From DASULA01 sp036278435 (lineage in GTDB: Bacteria > Actinomycetota > Actinomycetes > Mycobacteriales > DASULA01), in contig DASULA010000409.1 in NCBI GenBank assembly GCA_036278435.1, positions 1-7,373 on the forward strand: a stretch of DNA of 7,373 bases, written 5' to 3'. Shown piece after piece: positions 1 to 5,050 of this stretch; within the stretch, counting starts at the first letter, position 1, and every line of letters starts with the position of its first letter. Below the pieces are notes generated by a model. That model saw only the letters and a list, made by a program, of their open reading frames with translations. It was not told where the DNA came from and did not search any database. The translations under genes were made by a program, and so were the position numbers.

Positions 1-1
1 C

Positions 2-340
2 GGCGACCCGGACGCGCCGCTGCCGGCCGCCCGGCACACCCACGACGTGCCCGCGCCGGCCACCGGCACGCTCACCCGGCTGGACGCCCACGCGGTCGGC
101 CTGGCCGCCTGGCGGCTGGGCGCCGGTCGGGCCCGCCCCGGCGACACCGTGTCGCCGGCCGCCGGGGTGACCTGGCACGCGGTACCCGGCGACCGGGTGA
201 CCGCCGGCACGCCGCTGCTCACCCTGCACACCGACGACGCCTCCCGCATCTCCCGCGCCCTGGCCGCCCTGTCCCACGCCGTCGACGTCGACGGCCCGAC
301 CACGCCGCTGTCCCTGGTCATCGACCGCATCACCGCCTGA
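2..340 (+). CDS. deoA: Thymidine/pyrimidine-nucleoside phosphorylase, C-terminal part (5' end outside window)
   Basis: The reading frame is open from base 2 to a TGA at 338-340 and gives 112 residues with no start inside the window. The segment matches the C-terminal domain of pyrimidine nucleoside phosphorylases: a GD..LP stretch, then VPAPATGTLTRLDA, then VGLAAWRLGAGRARPGD, then a second half with a PGDRVTAGTPLLTLHTDD run that resembles a lipoyl/biotinyl-like hammerhead fold. Known family role: reversible phosphorolysis of thymidine (or uridine) to the free base and deoxyribose-1-phosphate in cytoplasmic pyrimidine salvage. The phosphate and nucleoside site residues lie upstream of the window, so substrate preference (thymidine only, or also uridine) cannot be told. 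The frame ends normally. It is 92 bases from the next gene and shows no functional link to it. Confidence 0.85.
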   Translation, partial: GDPDAPLPAARHTHDVPAPATGTLTRLDAHAVGLAAWRLGAGRARPGDTVSPAAGVTWHAVPGDRVTAGTPLLTLHTDDASRISRALAALSHAVDVDGPTTPLSLVIDRITA

Positions 341-368
341 CCGCTGGGGTCGGTAGCGTCGGAGTGTC

Positions 369-385
369 CGATGGTCCGGCCATCG
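369..385 (+). other. Small hairpin between deoA and the toxin-antitoxin pair
   Basis: CGATGG (369-374) and CCATCG (380-385) are perfect reverse complements around a five-base loop. The hairpin lies 29 bases after the deoA stop. No T-tract follows, so it is at best a weak or factor-assisted terminator for deoA, and it may be chance in GC-rich DNA. Confidence 0.25.
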
Positions 386-408
386 CTGGGGAGCATCGAG
401 ATCGCGTG

Positions 409-433
409 TGCCACAAGTGCTACAGTTGTGGCA
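409..433. promoter_or_regulatory. Palindromic operator candidate of the toxin-antitoxin operon
   Basis: TGCCACAA (409-416) is matched exactly by its reverse complement TTGTGGCA (426-433), centred on base 421. The inner bases TG (418-419) and CA (423-424) also pair, so 20 of 24 arm positions are symmetric. The palindrome overlaps the predicted -10 element and touches the A of the antitoxin ATG. Phd/YefM and VapB antitoxins commonly bind such palindromes over their own promoter, with the toxin as co-repressor, so this is the natural autoregulatory operator. Binding itself is inferred. Confidence 0.6.
418..433 (+). promoter_or_regulatory. Extended -10, leaderless-type promoter of the antitoxin gene
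   Basis: TACAGT (421-426) fits the actinobacterial -10 pattern TANNNT and is preceded by TG plus one base (418-420), the extended -10 form. Six bases separate it from the ATG at 433, so transcription would begin at or next to the start codon and give a leaderless message. This agrees with the lack of a Shine-Dalgarno sequence before 433. No convincing -35 box is seen, as is common with extended -10 promoters. Confidence 0.55.
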
Positions 434-690
434 TGGGTGAGCCGGTGGAGGTGTCCGTTCGCGATCTGCGCAACCACATCAGCGATGTGCTGCGCCGGGT
501 CGAGTCGGGGGAGCGGCTGCGGGTGACCGTGGACCGCAGGCCGGTGGCCCAACTGATTCCGCTGCCCACGCGGCGGGTTGCCCTGCCGTTCGCCGAGTTC
601 TCCGCCTGGCGGGCGCGCGGCGGCGGTGCCGATCCGGAACTCGCCGTCGAACTCGCCTCCGTCCTGCCGGACACCACGGACACGGTGTGA
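433..690 (+). CDS. Type II antitoxin, Phd/YefM family (VapB role)
   Basis: This 85-residue protein has the prevent-host-death N-terminal pattern: VEVSVRDLRNHISDVLRRVESGERLRVTVDRRPVAQLIPL at about residues 4-43, in short a strand, the RDLRNH helix, the GERLRVT turn and the PVAQLIP strand. In this family that part dimerises and binds the operator, while the tail (about residues 50-85, acidic and flexible here) wraps the toxin and blocks its nuclease site. The frame is also open back to a GTG at 364, but ATG 433 is preferred: it starts exactly at the conserved domain, follows a -10 element by six bases, and abuts a palindrome; the extra residues from 364 are cysteine-rich and unlike the family. 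The stop TGA (688-690) overlaps the toxin's GTG start (GTGA), so the two are translationally coupled. Confidence 0.82.
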   Translation: MGEPVEVSVRDLRNHISDVLRRVESGERLRVTVDRRPVAQLIPLPTRRVALPFAEFSAWRARGGGADPELAVELASVLPDTTDTV

Positions 691-1067
691 GGGCGCTGGC
701 CGACACATCGCTGTTCATCGGGCGGGAACAGGGCCGCGCACCGCGCGGCGACGTGCCGGATGAGCTGGTCGTCTCGGTGATCACGATCGCCGAACTTCGG
801 CTCGGAGTCCTGATGGCCTCAACGTTGGAGGCACGCAGCCACCGGCTCGACACGCTCCACGTGGTGGAATCGTTGGAACCGCTGGTGGTGGACGATGATG
901 TTGCCGCGTCCTGGGCTCGCCTGGTTGCCTCACTGCGGGCAGCGGGTCGAAAGGCACCGATCAACGACAGTTGGATCGCCGCCACCGCGCTGGCCCACGG
1001 ACTGCCGGTGGCGACTCTGGACGCCGACTATGACGTGGTTCCCGACCTCACCGTGATCCGGCTGTAA
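687..1067 (+). CDS. vapC: PIN-domain ribonuclease toxin, VapC family
   Basis: This 126-residue protein has the usual length of a VapC toxin and the ordered acidic residues of the PIN fold: D6 in the opening strand (LADTSLFI), E36 in ITIAELRLGV, D94 in INDSWIAATAL, and D112 with nearby D114/D116 in VATLDADYD. These residues hold the Mg2+ or Mn2+ of the active site. VapC toxins are endoribonucleases that usually cut tRNA or rRNA and stop translation; which RNA is cut here cannot be read from the sequence. The start is GTG at 687, sharing GTGA with the antitoxin stop, so toxin is made only after antitoxin. All four core catalytic residues are present, so it looks intact. Co-expression with the Phd-type antitoxin supports a VapBC-like module. 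Confidence 0.9.
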   Translation: MRALADTSLFIGREQGRAPRGDVPDELVVSVITIAELRLGVLMASTLEARSHRLDTLHVVESLEPLVVDDDVAASWARLVASLRAAGRKAPINDSWIAATALAHGLPVATLDADYDVVPDLTVIRL

Positions 1068-1197
1068 ACCGGTCCACCACCCCGCTGCCACTCCGATGAA
1101 TTCAGAGATTCTCCTTTTCCCGCACCCGTGGAAGTGCCTTGTCGAGATCACTCTCGCGGGTGATCACATGCCGGTGGAGTCGAGCTAGAATTGGTGC
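1068..1197 (+). other. Non-coding gap between the toxin gene and the DUF222/HNH gene
   Basis: These 130 bases hold no plausible coding frame. The first half (about 1090-1125) is locally AT-richer than its surroundings, with a GAATTC and a short TTTT, but no stem next to the T run that would make an intrinsic terminator. The second half carries an inverted repeat and a -10 element, listed separately. Confidence 0.5.
1146..1165. promoter_or_regulatory. Inverted repeat upstream of the DUF222/HNH gene
   Basis: GATCAC (1146-1151) and GTGATC (1160-1165) are exact reverse complements separated by eight bases. The right half is part of the perfect eight-base palindrome GTGATCAC (1160-1167). It lies where a -35 box would be for the -10 at 1186, so it may be a regulator site. 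Short GTGATCAC palindromes also occur elsewhere in this window (for example 777-784), so chance is a real alternative. Confidence 0.3.
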
Positions 1198-1198
1198 A
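1186..1198 (+). promoter_or_regulatory. -10 element, leaderless-type promoter of the DUF222/HNH gene
   Basis: TAGAAT (1186-1191) is close to the TATAAT consensus and is followed by exactly six bases before the ATG at 1198. The spacing is identical to that at the antitoxin gene and predicts a leaderless transcript. No purine-rich ribosome site lies at the right distance before the ATG. No clear -35 box is seen. Confidence 0.55.
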
Positions 1199-2481
1199 TG
1201 GATACCCTGACCTGTGCGATTTCCCGCCACGCCGATGCCGGTGTTGGTGTGGAATCAGACGGCGGGTTTCTGGGTTTCGATCCGGTCGCGGTAGCCGAAT
1301 TAGTTGCCGGGTTTGATCCGTCGGGTTTGGACGGGGATTCGTTGTTGACCGTGTTGGCCGGGTTGGAACGGGTCACCGCCGCCGCGCATGCCGCGCAGGT
1401 CAAGGCGATGGCGGAGTTCACCCGGGTCCGCCCGTCCACTCCGGGGCGTCGGTTCGGGGAGTTCGTCGCCGACGAAATCGCCGTGGAGGTGTCGATCACT
1501 CGACGGACGGCGGAGAACCGGATCGCCCAGGCGGTAGAGATGACCACCCGAGTCCCGGCCGTACTGCGGGCACTGGAAACGGGGATGGTGGATTTCTACC
1601 GGGCGAAGGTCATCACCGATGCCACCTACCGGTTGGACGACGACACCGCCAGCCAGGTGGCCGCCTACGTGGTGGAACGAGCCGAGGCGCGTAACGCCTC
1701 CCAGGTACGTGACCTCGTGCGCCGCACCGTCCTGCGACTGGACCCCGAGGGTGCCCAACGCCGACACGAACGTGCCCGTACCGACCGGAGCGTGGTCCTC
1801 ACACCGCTGGACGACGGGATGGCCGAACTCACCGCCCTGCTGTCGGCCGAGCAGGCCACCGCGGTCTACCAGCGGGTCAACGCCCTCGCCCGGGGCAGCC
1901 GGGTCCCCGGGGACGAGCGCGGTGTGGACGCGCGGCGGGCCGACGTGTTCGTCAGCCTGCTCCTGGGGCGACGCGAACCCGGTGCGGCCTCCCACCCCGA
2001 CGAAACACGGCCGTTGGTGCACGTGACCGTGGCCGCCTCCACCCTGGCCGGCGCCGACAACAACCCCGGAGTGTTGGACGGTTATGGTCCGATCGGCGCG
2101 GCGTTCACCCGGGCCATCGCCGCGGATCCCACCGGGGTGTGGAAGCGACTGGTCACCGACCCGATAGACGGGTCACTGATCGAACACTCCCGCAACACCT
2201 ACCGGCCACCAGCCGCACTCGATGACTTCATCCGGGCACGCGACGGACAATGCCGGTTTCCCGGCTGCCAACACTCAGCACAAAGCGCGGATTTGGATCA
2301 TACGATCCCGTGGCCAAAAGGACCCACCACGCAGGGTAACCTGGGTGCGGTATGTCGTCATCACCATCGCCTGAAACACCAATCAGTGTGGCGACTCACC
2401 CAGAACAACGGACGATTCTGTTGGACCAGCCCAACCGGACGGAAATACGCCACCACACCGGCGAGATACGACCCACCATGA
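1198..2481 (+). CDS. DUF222 and HNH endonuclease domain protein (13E12 repeat family)
   Basis: This 427-residue protein has the layout of the actinobacterial DUF222/HNH (13E12 repeat) family. The long helical DUF222 region covers roughly residues 25-320 (SLLTVLAGLERVTAAAHAAQVKAMAEF near the start; RRTAENRIAQA and GMVDFYRAKVI further on). A C-terminal HNH nuclease motif follows: C352 and C357 (CRFPGC), D367-H368 (DLDHTIPW), N381 (GNLGAVC), C386, H388-H390 and K393. The paired cysteines and C386/H389 would hold structural zinc, while H368, N381 and H390 fit the catalytic ββα-metal site, so the nuclease looks intact. The role of the family is not established; many actinobacterial genomes carry several copies. 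ATG 1198 is chosen because a -10 lies six bases before it and no coding sequence precedes it. Leu35 is a TTA codon, and both ends of the gene use more AT-ending codons (TTG, GAT, TTT) than its middle, suggesting transfer or mosaicism. It converges with the nar operon. Confidence 0.88.
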   Translation: MDTLTCAISRHADAGVGVESDGGFLGFDPVAVAELVAGFDPSGLDGDSLLTVLAGLERVTAAAHAAQVKAMAEFTRVRPSTPGRRFGEFVADEIAVEVSITRRTAENRIAQAVEMTTRVPAVLRALETGMVDFYRAKVITDATYRLDDDTASQVAAYVVERAEARNASQVRDLVRRTVLRLDPEGAQRRHERARTDRSVVLTPLDDGMAELTALLSAEQATAVYQRVNALARGSRVPGDERGVDARRADVFVSLLLGRREPGAASHPDETRPLVHVTVAASTLAGADNNPGVLDGYGPIGAAFTRAIAADPTGVWKRLVTDPIDGSLIEHSRNTYRPPAALDDFIRARDGQCRFPGCQHSAQSADLDHTIPWPKGPTTQGNLGAVCRHHHRLKHQSVWRLTQNNGRFCWTSPTGRKYATTPARYDPP

Positions 2482-2563
2482 ACAGGGCGATGCCGTGCCC
2501 CGACGGCCTGGCCGGTAAGTCCATGCGAACGGTGAGGTCTTGGCCGCCCCGCACGCGCCGCGG
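2482..2563. terminator. Convergent intergenic gap with a weak hairpin
   Basis: The HNH gene (plus) and the TDT gene (minus) end facing each other across 82 bases. GCCGT (2492-2496) pairs with ACGGC (2503-2507) around a six-base loop just after the plus-strand stop, and CGGCC/GGCCG sequences follow at 2505-2516. No T-tract follows on either strand, so if this region ends transcripts it is probably by a U-less hairpin or Rho. The position is a stronger argument than the sequence. Confidence 0.3.
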
Positions 2564-3655
2564 TCAGCCCGTTCGACGCCGCGGGACGGACGGGGTGCGC
2601 GGGGTGCGTAGCACGGTGGTGTACAGGTGGCGCAGCATGGCCAGCAGGGTCAGCGCCCAGGCGGCCAGGGCGATCCAGATCTCGGTGTCGCCGATGCGGG
2701 TGAGGATCGGCAGCCGGTCGGCCGCGCCCAGGGTCTGGCCGGCGACACCGTACATGCCCAGCGGAAACACCAGGCTCCACCAGGTGGCGTCGTAGCGCAG
2801 CGGCACCCGGTGGGTGACGTGTCGCCACCAGCCGGCGGCCAGCAGGGCCGGGATGAGCCAGCTCGCGAACGCCCAGAACACCAGGGAGGCGCCCCCGACC
2901 AGGTCCCGGGTGGCGTCCGCGGCGCTCGCGCCAGCCATCTGCCGGATCCGCGCACCGGCCACCACGGTGATCGCGACGGAACCCATCGCCACCCAGTACG
3001 CCTGGGTGAGGTCCTCCGGGCGCAACCGGCGCAGGGTGAGCCGGGCCAGCACCACGACGCCGATCGCGGCGTACAGGAACACCCCCACCGACCAGCACGC
3101 CACCGCCAGCAGGGCCAGCCCGTCGCGCCCGGCGGGGGTCACCGCCGCCAGCACGGCGGCCAGCACCGCCACCGACTGGCTGGCCACCACCCAGATGAAC
3201 CAGGTGCCGTTCGCCCCGCCGACCACCTCGTCCCGGGACTTCCCGAACACGGCCAGCCACGGCACGGCGTACCCGAACAGCAGCCAGCTCACCCCGCCGA
3301 CACCGAGCAGCACCAGCGCGGTGCGGTGGTGGCCGGCCACGGCCAGCCGGACGGCCACCACGTCGGTGCCGGCCACGAACGTGAAGAACCCGAAGGCGCG
3401 CGACGGGTCGGCCAGATCGGCGCGCACCGCGGCCCGGTGACCGACCAGCCGCCAACCGGTCAGGACCACCAGCACGGCGTAGCAGAACCCGGCCAGCCAC
3501 AACAGCGCCGTGGACAGCGCGTGCCGTCCGTGGACGCGCATCCCGATCGACACGATGCCGGTGGCCATCACCAGCGCGAAGTAGCCCGGGAGCAGGGTGC
3601 GGACCGCGTCGTCGGCGGCGCCGCGCACCGCGACCCAGCGGGCTCGACCGGTCAT
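2564..3655 (-). CDS. TDT/TehA/SLAC1-family membrane transporter or anion channel, last gene of the nar operon
   Basis: From the ATG at 3655 this is a 363-residue polytopic membrane protein with about ten hydrophobic segments. It has the family opening LLPGYFALVMATGIVSIG (about residues 21-38) in the first helix, then DPSRAFGFFTFVAGTDVV, and a middle NGTWFIWVVASQSVA. Databases usually call such proteins tellurite resistance or C4-dicarboxylate transporters after TehA and Mae1; the family also includes plant SLAC1-type chloride/nitrate channels. As the fifth gene behind narGHJI it more probably carries an anion linked to nitrate respiration (nitrate in or nitrite out) than tellurite or malate, but that is inference. 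The tail is short and basic (RRRTG). The start is uncertain: a GTG at 3682 in the same frame adds nine residues (MPRTDRSSP) and overlaps narI by 14 bases. I prefer ATG 3655, 13 bases after the narI stop, because the extra residues come from a tandem duplication. Confidence 0.85.
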   Translation of the reverse strand: MTGRARWVAVRGAADDAVRTLLPGYFALVMATGIVSIGMRVHGRHALSTALLWLAGFCYAVLVVLTGWRLVGHRAAVRADLADPSRAFGFFTFVAGTDVVAVRLAVAGHHRTALVLLGVGGVSWLLFGYAVPWLAVFGKSRDEVVGGANGTWFIWVVASQSVAVLAAVLAAVTPAGRDGLALLAVACWSVGVFLYAAIGVVVLARLTLRRLRPEDLTQAYWVAMGSVAITVVAGARIRQMAGASAADATRDLVGGASLVFWAFASWLIPALLAAGWWRHVTHRVPLRYDATWWSLVFPLGMYGVAGQTLGAADRLPILTRIGDTEIWIALAAWALTLLAMLRHLYTTVLRTPRTPSVPRRRTG

Positions 3656-3671
3656 CGGGCTCGACCGGTCA
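3639..3671. repeat. 17-bp-period tandem duplication at the narI/TDT junction
   Basis: The 16-base sequence CGGGCTCGACCGGTCA occurs at 3639-3654 and again at 3656-3671, a perfect direct repeat with a period of 17. Read on the coding (minus) strand, the first copy begins with the narI stop TGA, and the second copy begins with the TGA that forms the last bases of ATGA, the TDT start. The duplication therefore sits exactly across the gene boundary. Confidence 0.9.
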
Positions 3672-4412
3672 GTACGGGGCACCGATCCGGCGCCACTTCC
3701 GCCCGCCGGTGCCCGGCTCGGCCGGGGGGTTGGCCCGCCGGCTGCGGTACACGACGTAGGGCCGCCACAGATACCACAGCGGGTAACTCCAGGCGTGCAC
3801 CAGCCGGCTGAACGGCCACACCGCGAAGATCATCCAGGCCGCGGTGGCGTGCACCTGGTACATGATCGGCGCGCTGCCGATCGCGTGCGCGTCCGGACTT
3901 CCGGCGAACAGGCTCCGGAACCACACCGACACGGTGTTGCGGTAGTCGTAGCCCCCGCCCAGTTCCTGCACGCCCAGGGTCAGGTAGATGCCCAGCACGG
4001 TGATGATGCCCAGCAGCACCAGGGCAAGGTAGTCCACCGCGCTGGTGGTGGCCCGCACCCGGGGCACACCCAGCCGGCGGAAGATCAGAACCCCCGCGCC
4101 GATCAGCACCCCGATCGCGGCCACCGACCCGGCGATGCCGGAGAACAGGGTGTACGCCCGCTCGGGGATGCCCATCCACTCGGTCACCGACTTGGGGATC
4201 AGGATGCCCAGCACGTGCCCGCCGATCGCGGCGAACGTGGCGTAGTGGAACAGCGGCGCCCCCCACTTGAGCAGCCGGCGTTCCTGCAACTGGCTGGACC
4301 GGCTGGTCCAGCCGAACTGGTCGTAGCGCCACCGCCACACGTGCCCCACCAGGAACACCACCATCGCGGTGTAGGGCAGGATGGCCCACCACCACAGCTC
4401 CCACGCGGTCAC
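3669..4412 (-). CDS. narI: Respiratory nitrate reductase gamma subunit (cytochrome b)
   Basis: NarI is the membrane anchor that oxidises quinol and passes electrons through two b hemes to NarH. The 247-residue protein shows about five transmembrane helices (roughly residues 6-26, 53-73, 92-111, 127-147 and 184-205). The four heme-ligand histidines are all present: H56 and H66 (PLFHYATFAAIGGHV), H188 (MYQVHATAAW) and H206 (SRLVHAW), essentially the same positions as H56, H66, H187 and H205 of the Escherichia coli protein. The start is GTG at 4412, overlapping the narJ stop as GTGA, so translation is coupled. The same frame is open far upstream into narJ, but that part is arginine-rich noise and not an N-terminal extension. 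The C-terminal tail after about residue 222 is basic and cytoplasmic. The protein looks complete and functional. Confidence 0.95.
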   Translation of the reverse strand: MTAWELWWWAILPYTAMVVFLVGHVWRWRYDQFGWTSRSSQLQERRLLKWGAPLFHYATFAAIGGHVLGILIPKSVTEWMGIPERAYTLFSGIAGSVAAIGVLIGAGVLIFRRLGVPRVRATTSAVDYLALVLLGIITVLGIYLTLGVQELGGGYDYRNTVSVWFRSLFAGSPDAHAIGSAPIMYQVHATAAWMIFAVWPFSRLVHAWSYPLWYLWRPYVVYRSRRANPPAEPGTGGRKWRRIGAPY

Positions 4413-5050
4413 CGGCGCACCTCCCCGTTGTCCGGCCCGGATCCCCGGCCGGTCAGGTACTCCGGCGGGGCGAACGGTTCGAGTCCCACGTCCTCGGCTG
4501 GCGGTCCGGTCTCCCAGGCCCGGCTCACCAGGGTCAGCTCGCGCCGGCCCAGCCGGGGCATCCGCGCGCACACCGCCGCGACCACGTCGACGTACGGAGT
4601 GCCGGCCTGGTCCAACCCCCGCCGCAGCAGTTCCAGGTCGGGCCGGTGCCCGTGCAGCAGTTGCTCGCCGCGTGGGCTGAGCGCGGCGAAGTCCAGCACC
4701 AGCGGCAGGTAGTCGGGCAGTTCGTCCTCGCACGGGTGGAAGCCGGCCGCCCGGTAGGCGGTCTTGAACGCCACCATCGACATGCCGCGCCTGCGGGTGT
4801 CGCCGTACCGGTAGTACGTCAGGTACAGCGCGCAGCGCCGCCGCAGGTCGAACGTCTCGACGTAGTGCCGGGCCACGTCGGTGGGCGGCGTCGCCCGCAG
4901 CCAGCGCAGGAACCGGCCGAACGCCTCCCGGGTGGCCTTCGGCGTGCCCGCCGCGGCCACCGCGTCCAACTCGTCGAGCCCGTCGAACAGCGCGGCGGTG
5001 GGGTACTGCAACAGCACCGAGGCCAGCTTGTAGGCGCTGATCCCGGTCAC
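4409..5050 (-). CDS. narJ: Nitrate reductase molybdenum cofactor assembly chaperone
   Basis: NarJ is a cytoplasmic chaperone that binds apo-NarG, oversees cofactor insertion, and holds NarGH back from the membrane until it is complete; it is not part of the final enzyme. The 213-residue protein carries the family's recognisable segments: YKLASVLLQYP at residues 7-17, HYVETFDLRRRCALYLTYY at about 62-80, the RYGDTRRRG loop at 81-89, and FHPCEDELPDYLPLVLDFAA at 104-123. The C-terminal 30 residues are acidic and proline-rich and less typical. The start is GTG at 5050, sharing GTGA with the narH stop; its own stop shares GTGA with narI. The length is close to that of other NarJ proteins, and nothing essential appears missing. 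Confidence 0.93.
   Translation of the reverse strand: MTGISAYKLASVLLQYPTAALFDGLDELDAVAAAGTPKATREAFGRFLRWLRATPPTDVARHYVETFDLRRRCALYLTYYRYGDTRRRGMSMVAFKTAYRAAGFHPCEDELPDYLPLVLDFAALSPRGEQLLHGHRPDLELLRRGLDQAGTPYVDVVAAVCARMPRLGRRELTLVSRAWETGPPAEDVGLEPFAPPEYLTGRGSGPDNGEVRR

Noticed and set aside
364..432. N-terminal extension of the antitoxin from GTG 364, with a C-x2-C...C pattern
   Set aside because: The extra 23 residues are unlike the Phd/YefM family, and the stretch holds the hairpin, palindrome and -10 element; ATG 433 fits all evidence better.
777..784. GTGATCAC palindrome inside the toxin gene as a regulator site
   Set aside because: It lies within conserved coding sequence; the same short palindrome recurs by chance elsewhere, for example near 7360.
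2361..3500. Long arginine/glycine-rich open frame (379 codons) on the minus strand
   Set aside because: It is an alternate frame of the TDT gene caused by high GC; its composition is arginine, glycine and alanine noise and it runs into the HNH gene on the other strand.
2627..3811. Long plus-strand open frame opposite the TDT gene and narI
   Set aside because: Extremely rich in Gln, His, Gly and Pro with no recognisable motif; the minus-strand genes are conserved and explain the DNA.
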